From positions 11,153 to 75,152 of the forward strand of contig JABZIZ010000013.1 in the NCBI GenBank assembly GCA_015258065.1: a stretch of DNA of 64,000 nucleotides, in the 5' to 3' direction. The notes beneath the pieces were generated by a model, which saw nothing but the letters and a program-made list of their open reading frames with translations, ran no database searches and was not told where the DNA came from. This DNA is from Lachnospiraceae bacterium. Its GTDB lineage: Bacteria > Bacillota > Clostridia > Lachnospirales > Lachnospiraceae. The position numbers and the translations under genes were made by a program. Of this stretch, positions 42,601 to 51,402 are shown one piece after another (the first letter of the stretch is position 1; each line of letters starts with the position of its first letter).

Positions 42601-42627
42601 TGCCGGATAAACAGAGTTTATCCGGCA
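42601..42627. terminator. Hairpin after the cyclophilin gene
   Basis: A perfect 11-bp inverted repeat TGCCGGATAAA / TTTATCCGGCA with a 5-nt loop lies 47 bp beyond the end of the minus-strand cyclophilin gene. Together with the previous hairpin it separates two convergent genes. Confidence 0.7.
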
Positions 42628-42673
42628 TCCTCCCTTTTCAGGCCCTTTCACGAATGCGCCGGGAAATCAGAAA

Positions 42674-43201
42674 TCAAGCCTGCATCGTCTCGGGCATCGG
42701 ATAGTCTACTCCAAAGGTTTCGACCGTCACACTTTTCATCACCTGCGGAACTCTGGGACGATCGGAGAAATCCGTCTCAACGTTCGCAATCTTGTCAACG
42801 ACATCCATTCCTTCCGTAATCTTGCCAAATGCGGCATATTCGCCGTCCAGATGAGGGGCATCTTTGTGCATGATAAAGAACTGGCTGCCTGCGGAGTCGG
42901 GTGCCATGGTGCGCGCCATGGACAGGACGCCCTCCGTGTGCTTCAAATCATTTTGAAAACCGTTGGAGCGGAACTCTCCCCGGATGGCATACCCGGGGCC
43001 ACCCATGCCGCTGTCGTCGGGGTCGCCCCCCTGCAACATGAAGCCGGGGATCACCCGGTGGAAGATCGTTCCGTTGTAAAAGCCCTTTTGAATGAGGGAA
43101 ATGAAATTATGGACGGTGTTCGGTGCGATTTCCGGGTATAATTCCGCCTTCATCACATCGCCGTTTTCCATCGTAATCGTCACAATAGGATTCTGATCCA
43201 T
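42674..43201 (-). CDS. Cyclophilin-type peptidyl-prolyl isomerase
   Basis: Catalyses prolyl cis-trans isomerisation in the cytoplasm (no signal peptide). It has 175 aa. Active-site motifs: FHRVIPGFMLQGGDP (catalytic Arg), MARTMAPDSAGSQFFI and HLDGEYAAFGKI. GGAGGCAAGAG precedes ATG 43201. It lies alone between convergent and divergent neighbours. Confidence 0.95.
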   Translation of the reverse strand: MDQNPIVTITMENGDVMKAELYPEIAPNTVHNFISLIQKGFYNGTIFHRVIPGFMLQGGDPDDSGMGGPGYAIRGEFRSNGFQNDLKHTEGVLSMARTMAPDSAGSQFFIMHKDAPHLDGEYAAFGKITEGMDVVDKIANVETDFSDRPRVPQVMKSVTVETFGVDYPMPETMQA

Positions 43202-43434
43202 TCTCTTGCCTCCTTAGCGGTAGTCTGTATCGTGGGGGTCAAATTTTTTGACACACATCTTAAAGTATAACATGATACGAAAGTCAAACCTATCGGAAAT
43301 TCGTTGCGGCTTGTTGGCAAAAAAAGTTTTTGATCTTCGGATACCACCTCTTTTGTGACGCACATTTCTGAAAATTGTGATAAGGTGGAGAAGGAAAAAC
43401 GACAGGAGTAGGAAAGCTGACGGAGGAGGGCAAC
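43202..43434. other. Divergent promoter region, cyclophilin / HAD genes
   Basis: 233 bp between divergent genes. It contains a small inverted repeat TCAAATTTTTTGA near 43240 and AT-rich tracts compatible with promoters, but I could not assign a convincing -35/-10 pair on either strand. Confidence 0.3.
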
Positions 43435-44043
43435 ATGATTAAGAATATCCTGTTTGATATGGGTGGCGTGCTGATTCATTTTGACAAGGAAATGTTTATG
43501 GACCGCTTGAAAATCTCGAAGGAGGATCGGGAGCTTCTGAGGAGAGAAGTGTTTCTCTCTTTTGAGTGGGCGATGATGGACAGAGGAACACTGACGGATT
43601 TAGAGGCGGCCGAGATTATGGCAGAGAGGGTTCCGGTCAGGTTAAGAGGCGCCGTACAGCAGCTGGTCGGGATGTGGGACCGGCCGATCGAGCCTGTCGA
43701 TGGCATGGCACAACTCGTGAAGGAACTCAAGGAGCGGAATTATCGCATTCTCCTCTTGTCCAATGCCAGTTGCAGGCACCCGGATTATTGGAAACGAATC
43801 CCGGGACATGAATATTTTGATGATCGCATGATCAGCTATGAGGTCAAGGTAGTCAAGCCGCAGCCGGAGATTTATCTCATGGCTTATGCGAAATTTCACA
43901 TTCGGCCGAGAGAGACGGTTTTCATTGACGATCTCCCGATGAATGTCGAGGCGGGCATTTATACGGGGATGCACGGAATTGTCTTTCATGGGGACGTGAC
44001 AGAATTAAGAAGCAAACTGAAAGAACTGGGCGTGGAGATTTAA
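43435..44043 (+). CDS. HAD-superfamily phosphatase (HAD-IA)
   Basis: A hydrolase of 202 aa. Motif I is ILFDMGGVLIHFD (the first Asp is the nucleophile; the usual second Asp is replaced by Gly, GGVL as in many HAD-IA members). Motif II LLSNAS, motif III lysine in VKVVKPQPEIY and motif IV FIDDLPMNVE are all present. The substrate is unknown. It lies 4 bp before the HAD-GNAT fusion gene and likely shares its transcript. Confidence 0.88.
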   Translation: MIKNILFDMGGVLIHFDKEMFMDRLKISKEDRELLRREVFLSFEWAMMDRGTLTDLEAAEIMAERVPVRLRGAVQQLVGMWDRPIEPVDGMAQLVKELKERNYRILLLSNASCRHPDYWKRIPGHEYFDDRMISYEVKVVKPQPEIYLMAYAKFHIRPRETVFIDDLPMNVEAGIYTGMHGIVFHGDVTELRSKLKELGVEI

Positions 44044-44047
44044 GTGG

Positions 44048-45103
44048 ATGGAGAAGGAAACGTTCACGGAAGATTCTTCCGTGCGGAAAAGTCTCACCGT
44101 GGTTTTTGTTTTAAGTACACAGGACGAGAAGGTGCAGGCGCAGTGCCATCGGGCTGTGAAACATTTGCAGGAACACGGAATCCGGTCGGAAATCCGGACG
44201 GAAGAGGATGCGATCAGGATGATAGGCGGGCTTCACGAAGAAGCGGGAGCACAGCGAAATGCCAGGGAGATCGCAAAGAGGACGGAAGCGTTTCGTAAGA
44301 CTCTTTTTTTATCGGATCGTAGCCAAATGCTTGAAAAGCTAAAGAAGGAGGGAGCCTGTGCCATTGCGCTTTCTCATGCGAAAAATCGGGCGGAAGCATT
44401 CTCCGGTATCTCATACATCTTTGCAGAGGTCGATGAGGTAGAAGCGGATTCTTATGTGAAGGCTTATGAGAGGGAAGCGAATCTCCCGTGGCAGATCCTG
44501 GAGACGGAGCGGCTGCAGGTACGGGAAACCACGGTGCAGGACATCGAAGCGTTCTACCGGATCTATGCGGGAGCCTCCATCACCAGATTCATGGAGGGGC
44601 TGTTTCCGGATCCGCAGGATGAGAGGCGCTACACAGAGGATTATATCCGCAATGTATACGGGCTTCTGGGCTTCGGGGTCTGGACGGTGGTGGAAAAAGC
44701 AAGCGGAGAGATCATCGGACGCGCGGGCTTCTCCATCCGGAACGGATTCGAGGAGGTGGAGCTCGGCTTCCTGATCGGAGAGCCCTGGCAGAGGAAGGGT
44801 TATGCAAAGGAAGTCTGTCAGGCGATTCTGCAATACGGGAAGGAGGTGTTGGGCTTTTCCATGGTGATGGCACTGGTCAAAAAAGAGAATACCATTTCCA
44901 TCCATCTGCTGCAGGAGCTTGGTTTTGTCGTCACGGAAGAAGTGGAGATTGAAGAAAATATTTACGGAAACCGCTACCTGAGAGGGGAAGAGGAGGAGCA
45001 GACGAAACAGGCAAGCGGAACGGTCGCACTTACACCGGCGCACTTCGGGTCCTACCTCAAGATGAAGGTGCAACCGGACAAAGAGGGAGCCGAGGGGGAT
45101 TGA
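44048..45103 (+). CDS. HAD-remnant / GNAT acetyltransferase fusion
   Basis: A protein of 351 aa. Residues about 1-140 look like a remnant Rossmann/HAD-like region (FLSDRSQMLEKLKKEGACAI, then HAKNRAEAFSGISYIFAEVD) without a nucleophile Asp. Residues about 155-310 form a GNAT acetyltransferase: LETERLQVRETTVQDIEAFY, then GEIIGRAGFSI and the acetyl-CoA loop GEPWQRKGYAKEVCQ. This fusion type occurs in Lachnospiraceae; the substrate is unknown. A C-terminal polar tail of about 35 residues follows. Confidence 0.8.
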   Translation: MEKETFTEDSSVRKSLTVVFVLSTQDEKVQAQCHRAVKHLQEHGIRSEIRTEEDAIRMIGGLHEEAGAQRNAREIAKRTEAFRKTLFLSDRSQMLEKLKKEGACAIALSHAKNRAEAFSGISYIFAEVDEVEADSYVKAYEREANLPWQILETERLQVRETTVQDIEAFYRIYAGASITRFMEGLFPDPQDERRYTEDYIRNVYGLLGFGVWTVVEKASGEIIGRAGFSIRNGFEEVELGFLIGEPWQRKGYAKEVCQAILQYGKEVLGFSMVMALVKKENTISIHLLQELGFVVTEEVEIEENIYGNRYLRGEEEEQTKQASGTVALTPAHFGSYLKMKVQPDKEGAEGD

Positions 45104-45336
45104 TACGGGAGAGTAAGATTCCGGTGAGCGAGATCTGTTCCAGCCGGAGGCGGTTCAGGTGGCTCGCCCGAGGGAAAATTCCCAAAATGGTTCAGAAATG
45201 CTATACTAAACTGGTTTATCATGATACGGGGTGCGGAAGATCCAACCTGCGTGCATGCCTGATGGCAATGCCTGATGGCAGGGCAAGGGTGTCTTCCGGC
45301 ACATAGCTTTTGATGATCAGAAAAGGAGAACGGAGT
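45104..45336 (+). promoter_or_regulatory. aspS leader with possible promoter and hairpin
   Basis: 233 bp without a gene. A -10 TATACT (45202-45207) has a poor -35 TTCCCA 17 bp upstream. Downstream, GTGCGGAAGA (about 45231-45240) can pair with TCTTCCGGCAC (about 45291-45301) enclosing a 13-bp duplication TGCCTGATGGCAA. No T-box specifier or NCCA-binding TGGN motif was recognised. Confidence 0.4.
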
Positions 45337-47118
45337 ATGTCCTATAGAACACATACCTGCGGGGAGCTGCGCCTGATGGATGCGGGCAAAAAAGTCCGCC
45401 TCGCCGGATGGATGGAAAATGTCCGGGAAGTGGGGGCGGGTCTTGCCTTCTTAGTGCTTAGAGATTTTTACGGAACGACGCAGGTGGTATTGGAATCGGA
45501 GGAACTGGTCAGGCAGGTCAGGGAGATCCACAAGGAATCCACGATTCAGGTAGACGGAGTCGTGCGCGAGCGATCTTCGAAAAATCCGAAGCTGGAAACC
45601 GGCGACATCGAGGTGGTGCCGGAGGCGGGCGGCATTCAGGTGCTGGGAGCCTGTCGTTTCCAGGAACTTCCTTTTGAGATCAACCACAGCAGGGAAGCGG
45701 ATGAGACACAGCGGTTAAAATACAGATATCTGGATCTCCGCAATCCGGAGATGAAGAAAAATATTGTATTGAGATGTCAGGTCATTTCCGCTCTGCGGGA
45801 GGCCATGACTAGGCACGGTTTTCTGGAAATCACCACGCCGATTCTGACGGCTTCCTCTCCGGAGGGAGCAAGGGATTATCTGGTGCCTGCCAGAAAGCAT
45901 CCGGGTAAATTCTATGCGCTGCCACAGGCACCGCAGCAGTTCAAGCAGCTTTTGATGACGGCGGGCATCGACCGATACTTTCAGATCGCGCCCTGCTTCC
46001 GGGATGAAGATGCCAGGGGAGACAGGAGTCCGGGGGAATTCTACCAGCTGGATATGGAAATGGCCTTTGCCACGCAGGAGGATGTGTTCTCCGTTTGTGA
46101 GGAGGTGCTGCCACCGATTTTTGCCAAATTCGGGACTTATCACAGAGCTTCCGGTGCGCCTTTTAAGAGAATTCCCTACCTGGAGGCCATGGAAGTCTAT
46201 GGCAGTGACAAACCGGATCTGCGCATTGATTTAACGGCAAAAGATGCAACGGCGCTCCTCCGGGACTGCGGTTTTCCTCCCTTTGCGGAAGAAGGCGCTC
46301 AGATCAAGGCGGTCGTCATCTCCGACTTCCATGAAAGCCGGAAGATGATCGAGAAAACCTGCGCGGACGTAGAGGTGCAGGCAGGAGCCAAACCCGCCTG
46401 GTTCCGTATCGACGAAAAGGGAGAAATTGTCGGAGGAATCGCCAAGTTTCTGCAGGAAAAGGCAGAGCTTGTGAAGCGAGAGCTGGAACTTGCCCCCAAC
46501 ACGCTGGTGGTTCTTTCTTCTGGAAAAAAACAACTGGCGCAGAAGGTGGCGGGTGTCGTCATTAAGTTGTTCGGGGCTGCTGTTCCCGGCCATATAGACA
46601 AGGAACAGTATGCGTTCTGCTGGATCGTGGATTTCCCGATGTATGAGATCGGGGAAGAGTCCGGAGAGCTGGAATTTTGTCATAATCCGTTTTCCATGCC
46701 GGCGGGCGGGATGGATGTCCTTCTAAAAGCGGAGAGAGGAGAGATCGACCCTCTGACGATCACGGCGGATCAATATGACATCGTCTGCAATGGGATCGAG
46801 CTTTCCAGCGGAGCAGTCAGAAATCATGATCCGGAAATCATGGTGAAGGCATTCGAAATGGTACGGCTGGGCGAAGAGGATGTCAAAAAGAAATTCCCTG
46901 CCATGTATCACGCCTTTTCCTATGGAGCGCCGCCTCATGCCGGGATTGCACCCGGAATCGACCGTATGGTGATGCTGCTTGCCGGAGAGTCTTCCATCCG
47001 GGAAATCATTCCGTTCCCGATGAACAAGAACGCACAGGATCTCATGATGGGAGCTCCCGGAGAAGTAACGAAGAAACAGCTGGAGGAGCTGCATATCACC
47101 CTTTCAGAGGTGGAATGA
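45337..47118 (+). CDS. aspS: Aspartyl-tRNA synthetase
   Basis: Charges tRNA-Asp. It has 593 aa from ATG 45337 (GGAGAACGGAGT upstream). An OB-fold anticodon-binding domain (VRLAGWMENVREVGAGLAFL) precedes the class II core: motif 1 near EAMTRHGFLEITTPILT, motif 2 FRDEDARGDRSPGEFYQLD, a bacterial GAD insertion (about 290-420) and motif 3 GIAPGIDRMVMLLAG. The GAD insert is typical of bacterial AspRS. A strong terminator follows. Confidence 0.97.
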   Translation: MSYRTHTCGELRLMDAGKKVRLAGWMENVREVGAGLAFLVLRDFYGTTQVVLESEELVRQVREIHKESTIQVDGVVRERSSKNPKLETGDIEVVPEAGGIQVLGACRFQELPFEINHSREADETQRLKYRYLDLRNPEMKKNIVLRCQVISALREAMTRHGFLEITTPILTASSPEGARDYLVPARKHPGKFYALPQAPQQFKQLLMTAGIDRYFQIAPCFRDEDARGDRSPGEFYQLDMEMAFATQEDVFSVCEEVLPPIFAKFGTYHRASGAPFKRIPYLEAMEVYGSDKPDLRIDLTAKDATALLRDCGFPPFAEEGAQIKAVVISDFHESRKMIEKTCADVEVQAGAKPAWFRIDEKGEIVGGIAKFLQEKAELVKRELELAPNTLVVLSSGKKQLAQKVAGVVIKLFGAAVPGHIDKEQYAFCWIVDFPMYEIGEESGELEFCHNPFSMPAGGMDVLLKAERGEIDPLTITADQYDIVCNGIELSSGAVRNHDPEIMVKAFEMVRLGEEDVKKKFPAMYHAFSYGAPPHAGIAPGIDRMVMLLAGESSIREIIPFPMNKNAQDLMMGAPGEVTKKQLEELHITLSEVE

Positions 47119-47139
47119 TGCAATATTAGGACAAAAAAA

Positions 47140-47178
47140 CAGAGGATTCCCGGGAGCGGAATCCTCTGAAATTTTTTT
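47140..47178 (+). terminator. Terminator of aspS
   Basis: A perfect 11-bp stem CAGAGGATTCC (47140-47150) / GGAATCCTCTG (47158-47168), a 7-nt loop and a run of seven T. Confidence 0.9.
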
Positions 47179-47182
47179 GCGT

Positions 47183-47305
47183 CTTGTGCAAAAAGTCTAA
47201 TGCGACCAGTCTTGTGCAAAAAGTCTAATGTGATCAGGCTTGTGCGAAAAGTCTAATGTGATCAGGCTTGTGCGAAAAGTCTAATGCGATCAGTCTTGTA
47301 CGGAA
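47183..47305. repeat. 28-bp x4 tandem repeat between convergent genes
   Basis: Four contiguous 28-bp units (47183, 47211, 47239, 47267) with core CTTGTGCRAAAAGTCTAATG and then YGAYCAG; a fifth is partial. There are no spacers, so it is not a CRISPR array. It lies between the ends of aspS and the flagellin-like gene. Confidence 0.93.
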
Positions 47306-47340
47306 AGTTCCGTATGAAAAAGGCTGTCTCCGGCGTGTAC

Positions 47341-48087
47341 CTAACCCAGGAGGTTCAGAGTGTGAATGCGCTTCGCATCCGCCTGTTTCTTCTGCATCTG
47401 GGTCTGCACCGCCTGCAAGAGCTGATTTTTCTTCATCCAGCCGGAGCGGTTGACCATGGTCTGCAGATCATCTTCCTTGTACGTCGCCAGATGGTTTTCG
47501 GACGAGAGACGATTGAAGGCAATCGCATGGTCTAAGTTGTTGCTTTCGGCGCCGTTTGTGCTCCTAAGAGAAGAAACCTTCTCCATGGCCTTATCAATGA
47601 CCTTGGTGTCGACCTTTTTGGTAAAGTCGATCTCATCGATGCCAAGCGCTTTTAAGGTGGCATTTCCGGCAGAAACACTCTCCATCCTGCCGTTTCCGTC
47701 CGCTGCTACATCAAATTTCTGATGAGATCCGTCTAAAAGTTTGTTTTCGTTGAAGGAGGTGGAGGCCGCTATATCCGCAATGCCTTGTTTGTACTGCTCC
47801 ACCTGATCCTGCATCACCTGACGGTCATCGGCATTATAAACAAAACTGTTGAGGGCCTTTACTGCCAATTCTCTGATTTTTTGCAGATAATCCTGAATGC
47901 CGTCAAGTGCCCCGTCGGAGATACGGGTTACACTCTGCGCCATCTCCATATTCTCGGTGCCGGCATCGATGCCGCGAATCTCTCGCTCCGTCTTTTCACC
48001 GAAGGCGGATTCCACCGGATTCTTATAGATGCTGCTGGGATCTCTGGAATAATAATATTGTCCGCTTACGCCTAATACGCCGCTCAT
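47341..48087 (-). CDS. Flagellin-like protein
   Basis: About 248 aa. The N-terminal part resembles the flagellin/FlgL D0-D1 coiled coil (MAQSVTRISDGALDGIQDYL, then KIRELAVKALNSFVYN and QYKQGIADIAASTSFNENKL); the C-terminus has the matching helix (LQTMVNRSGWMKKNQLLQAV). Unlike ordinary flagellin it lacks the canonical MxINxNxxA start and the terminal SLLG-like end is LNLLG. The start is uncertain: ATG 48087 follows GGGGTAG, ATG 48123 and 48165 are possible. It may be a minor filament or junction protein; flagellar rod genes lie 5 kb away. Confidence 0.65.
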   Translation of the reverse strand: MSGVLGVSGQYYYSRDPSSIYKNPVESAFGEKTEREIRGIDAGTENMEMAQSVTRISDGALDGIQDYLQKIRELAVKALNSFVYNADDRQVMQDQVEQYKQGIADIAASTSFNENKLLDGSHQKFDVAADGNGRMESVSAGNATLKALGIDEIDFTKKVDTKVIDKAMEKVSSLRSTNGAESNNLDHAIAFNRLSSENHLATYKEDDLQTMVNRSGWMKKNQLLQAVQTQMQKKQADAKRIHTLNLLG

Positions 48088-48248
48088 TTTGTCTACCCCG
48101 TGCGCTTCAAGCACATCATCCATGGTTGTCAAGATGATACTATCATAATTAAAAGAATAAATCAAATAAAATTAAAAATTATGATAATATAAGCGCCTGT
48201 TGCATCCAAATCCACGTCGGCTGATTGGTAGAAAAATGCCCTGCTTGT

Positions 48249-49040
48249 CTACGCCTTCTTTCGGCAGGCTTCGCAGGCATCCATGACAATCCCGCGGAAG
48301 CCTTTTTCCTCCAGAACGTGGACGGCTTCGATGGTGGTGCCCGCAGGAGAGCAGACCATGTCTTTTAATTCACCCGGGTGCTTTCCGCTGGAGAGTAAGA
48401 GCTTGGCACTGCCCTCCACCGCCTTGGCGGCGAAATGATACGCCTGTTTCCTCGGCATTCCGCCTCTCACCGCCGCATCCGCCATCGCTTCGATGAACAA
48501 AAAGACATAGGCGGGGGAGGAACCGCTGATGGCGGTGACCGTATCGAAGAGGGCCTCCGGCACCAGCTCCGCCTCTCCGAAAGAGGACAGCAGCTCCATT
48601 ATTTTTTTGAGATCATTTTCGCTCACCAGTGCATTGGAGCAGACCGCGGTCATTCCGTCACTGACAAGGGCGGGTGTATTGGGCATGAGGCGGACGATAC
48701 GGATCTTTTTTTCCGGACCGAAGCCCTGCTGCAGTTCCGCCAGGGAAACCCCTGCAATAATGCTGATAAAAAGCTGGTTGTCCCGCACTTCTTCACGGAT
48801 ATCACGCAGCACGTCCGGTAAATAGGCGGGCTTGACGGTTAAAAAAACAATCTCCGCCTCGCTCACGACATAGGCGTTGGAGTCGGTCATATTGATGCCG
48901 TGATTTTGTTTCGTCCGCTCTCTCCCCTCTCTGGACGGTCCGGAGCCGATGATCTCCTCCGGCAGATAGAGTCCCGACCTTAGAATGCCGCCGATGATGG
49001 CATTTGCCATATTTCCGCAGCCGATAAAACCCAGTTTCAT
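48249..49040 (-). CDS. proC: Pyrroline-5-carboxylate reductase
   Basis: Last step of proline synthesis. It has 263 aa from ATG 49040, seven bases after AAGGAGA. The NAD(P)-binding motif is KLGFIGCGNMANAIIGG; RLMPNTPALV and DTVTAISGSSPAYVFLFIEA are the substrate and dimer signatures; VCSPAGTTIEAVHVLE ends the active-site region. No proA or proB is in the window. Confidence 0.95.
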   Translation of the reverse strand: MKLGFIGCGNMANAIIGGILRSGLYLPEEIIGSGPSREGRERTKQNHGINMTDSNAYVVSEAEIVFLTVKPAYLPDVLRDIREEVRDNQLFISIIAGVSLAELQQGFGPEKKIRIVRLMPNTPALVSDGMTAVCSNALVSENDLKKIMELLSSFGEAELVPEALFDTVTAISGSSPAYVFLFIEAMADAAVRGGMPRKQAYHFAAKAVEGSAKLLLSSGKHPGELKDMVCSPAGTTIEAVHVLEEKGFRGIVMDACEACRKKA

Positions 49041-49201
49041 AAAAAAATCTCCTTTTGAAGCAACTTTTGACATCGGTATCATCATAGCATAAGGTCATAA
49101 AGAGGTGCACGGCAAGCGGAATGAAAAAGAGGTCAGTGCATCATGCGGGAGCAAGAGGGACGGGGAATACAGAAGGAAATACAGAAAAAGAAAGGATCAC
49201 C

Positions 49202-49885
49202 ATGGTCAACGAAGAGGCATGGAAGGAGATCGAAAATTTCATTTTTATCGGGGAAGAAAGGATGCAGCCTGCGGATCTGATGATTGTGCCGGGAGCGCCG
49301 CAGGAGCTGCTTGCCCATCATGCTGCCGGGCTCTTTCACGGAGGATTTGCAAAGGCTGTCCTGGTGAGCGGCAAATTCAGCTACCGCAGACAGAGCTTTG
49401 CAGAAGAATGGAAGGCGCAGCAAGGAAAGGAGGATACCGGTCCGGGTGGAGACACGGGGGTCGACCCCGCTTCCTATCAAACGGAGGCTGCGTGGCTAAA
49501 AGCGCTGATGGTGAGGGAGGGAGTGCCGGAATCTGCGATTTGGACCGAAGAAGAATCGACGAATACCTTTGAAAACGCAAGGTTTTGCCGGAAGCTGCTG
49601 GAGGCTGGAGGAATCCGACCGCACAACATCCTGCTGTGCACCCAGGCTTTTCATGCAAGAAGGGCGAAGATGACCTTTCAGTCCGAATTTGTGGAGCAAA
49701 AGATCTACGTGTCTTCAGTGGTCACCCGGGGGATCGGCAGAGGGACATGGATGCAGACGCAGGAGGGCTTTGATACGGTGATGAAAGAATTGGAGAACTG
49801 CGGCGCTTACTTTAGCGGGAAAAGAATGTACGAGAGTGCATGCATGGGACGTCCGGCTTCCGAACGGAAAGGCAGGGACCACTAG
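49202..49885 (+). CDS. YdcF/SanA-family (DUF218) protein
   Basis: A protein of about 227 aa with the DUF218 fold: ADLMIVPGAPQELLAHHA, VLVSGKFSYR, EEESTNTFENARFCRKLLE and LLCTQAFHARRAKMTF. No membrane segment is evident, so it is the soluble YdcF type. YdcF binds S-adenosylmethionine in E. coli, but its role is unknown. ATG 49202 follows AAAGGATCACC; longer upstream starts lack a ribosome site. It diverges from proC. Confidence 0.85.
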   Translation: MVNEEAWKEIENFIFIGEERMQPADLMIVPGAPQELLAHHAAGLFHGGFAKAVLVSGKFSYRRQSFAEEWKAQQGKEDTGPGGDTGVDPASYQTEAAWLKALMVREGVPESAIWTEEESTNTFENARFCRKLLEAGGIRPHNILLCTQAFHARRAKMTFQSEFVEQKIYVSSVVTRGIGRGTWMQTQEGFDTVMKELENCGAYFSGKRMYESACMGRPASERKGRDH

Positions 49886-49961
49886 GAATCAAGCATTGGC
49901 TGCCCACCTAGGCAGCCAATGCTCAAGTGGCCCTCTGTCATTCGGCATTCGTCAACTTCTT

Positions 49962-50807
49962 TTATGGGCGAACGATTTTTTCCGCCAGTGAAAACATTTG
50001 CTTCGCAGACAGTTCCTGTTCCATGTCTAACAGAGAATAACGCACGCCTTTGTACGTGAACCAAACGTCACTGGCAAACACGGTCTGGCGTTTGTCCGTG
50101 CCATAGTTGATGGAGAAGGCGGGATCTTCCTGCGCTCTTTTTTCCTCTTCGGCGGTCGGGTGCTCTTTTGGGGGGAGATAGAGCAGTTCCGATTTTGAGT
50201 AGTAAAGGGTGCAGCCGCCGACCTCTTTTTTCTCCTGATAGAAGTCTTTGTCGTCTCCTGCTTGACCTGCGTCTGCCGCCGGTTCCGTACTAAGGAACAG
50301 TTTGTGCCCGCTCTGGTCGGTATAAGTGAGGTCCAGACCGTTTCGCTTGTGCATTTCGTTTCCGTCTTCATCGGTGTCTGCAATTGCAGTCAGATGGATA
50401 CCGGCGAAGGTGAAGCCTCCGGAAAGCTCTTTAGGTGCTTGTACTTGCAGACCGGCCTGCTTCTCTGCCTGCGGAAGCTCGTCGTAGGAAACATAGTCAT
50501 AGGCAGCATGACTGGTTTTGATCACACCGTTTAACAGTCCGGCGGCGTAGGCGGTGCCTGTGAACATCAAACAGGCGACGATAGCAATGGCAATTTTAGA
50601 AAATTTTCTCATTCTGAATCCTCCTTGCGTGTGAGAAGGTTGTAAGGTTGCGATCTTGTTGCTCCCATTCCCTCGCTGTTTGGCGGAACCGGCACGGGAA
50701 AGTTTTGTTAAAATTTGATCTCTGCACAGCCTGGAGGGCCCTTCCTGATCGGCAAGCTGGTGCATCTGTTCTCTTAGTGTTTCATCAAATTCCGGGTCGT
50801 TCCACAT
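49962..50807 (-). CDS. Membrane partner (probable anti-sigma factor) of the ECF sigma factor
   Basis: About 281 aa from ATG 50807, with GAGGAGG upstream inside the sigma gene; the two genes overlap by 23 bp. A 65-residue cytoplasmic part, a transmembrane or signal-like helix (FSKIAIAIVACLMFTGTAYA, about 69-89) and an extracellular domain with DUF4367-like features (LYYSKSELLYLPP, GVRYSLLDMEQELSAKQM) follow. This is the usual plan of clostridial anti-sigma proteins, though no ZAS zinc motif is present. A perfect AAGGAGG lies before an internal ATG at 50612, so a shorter secreted form could also be made. Confidence 0.72.
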   Translation of the reverse strand: MWNDPEFDETLREQMHQLADQEGPSRLCRDQILTKLSRAGSAKQRGNGSNKIATLQPSHTQGGFRMRKFSKIAIAIVACLMFTGTAYAAGLLNGVIKTSHAAYDYVSYDELPQAEKQAGLQVQAPKELSGGFTFAGIHLTAIADTDEDGNEMHKRNGLDLTYTDQSGHKLFLSTEPAADAGQAGDDKDFYQEKKEVGGCTLYYSKSELLYLPPKEHPTAEEEKRAQEDPAFSINYGTDKRQTVFASDVWFTYKGVRYSLLDMEQELSAKQMFSLAEKIVRP

Positions 50808-51402
50808 AGGCTTCCTCCTCTTCTGTGAGAGACTTTCTTTTCTGTAATCTTGCATCTTCCGTGCGGACGAACTTCGCCTTTAGAGCCTTTCTGCCGGAGA
50901 ATAGCCGGCTTTTGATCGTGCCCTGGGAGCAGCGGCAGATTCCGGCGATTTCCTGAATGGACAGGTCGTTGTAATAAAAAAGAACAATGACCTCCCTCTC
51001 CTTCGGTTTTAGCTCCAGCAAATATCTCTGCAGATCCAGCCTTTGCGGGACCTCCTCCTGAAGGGGGAGAGATGCCGAAGCATTGGTCTCTTCCACGTCC
51101 GCAACTCTTGCGATTTCTTCTTCCGGATATTCTCTCCGCAATTTTTTTTGCCTCTGATAGACGAGGTTGGTCATGATGCGGAAGAGCCAGGCTTTGTATG
51201 ACTCTTTCCTGCGCACCTGATTTCCCTTGGTGAAGGCGATCAGGAAGGTGTCTTGCAAGACATCCTCTGCATCATAGCGGTTGCCCGTCATCAGATAGGC
51301 ACTGCGAAACAGGATGGCATGATACGCTTCATAAATTTCATCAAAAGAGGGCATGGGTAGCTTCTGCTCCACCGGCGGTTTTCCTTTCTTCATTGGATGC
51401 AT
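50785..51402 (-). CDS. ECF-type RNA polymerase sigma factor
   Basis: A sigma-70-family regulator of 205 aa. Region 2 reads YHAILFRSAYLMTGNRYDAE and DVLQDTFLIAF with AWLFRIMTNLVYQRQ; region 4 is LKPKEREVIVLFYYNDLSIQ followed by EIAGICRCSQGTIKSRLFSG. No C-terminal extra domain. It is translationally coupled to the membrane partner gene, so an extracytoplasmic signal is likely. The start may be ATG 51393 instead of 51402; neither has a strong ribosome site. Confidence 0.92.
   Translation of the reverse strand: MHPMKKGKPPVEQKLPMPSFDEIYEAYHAILFRSAYLMTGNRYDAEDVLQDTFLIAFTKGNQVRRKESYKAWLFRIMTNLVYQRQKKLRREYPEEEIARVADVEETNASASLPLQEEVPQRLDLQRYLLELKPKEREVIVLFYYNDLSIQEIAGICRCSQGTIKSRLFSGRKALKAKFVRTEDARLQKRKSLTEEEEAYVERPGI

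Noticed and set aside
45100..45306. A small plus-strand ORF between the GNAT and aspS genes
   Set aside because: It overlaps the leader hairpin, has no ribosome site and no recognisable similarity.
45104..45336. T-box riboswitch before aspS
   Set aside because: Neither a clear specifier stem nor the conserved antiterminator TGGN bulge was found; only a simple hairpin is visible.
47183..47305. 28-bp direct repeats as a CRISPR array
   Set aside because: The units are contiguous with no spacers, and no cas gene is in the window.
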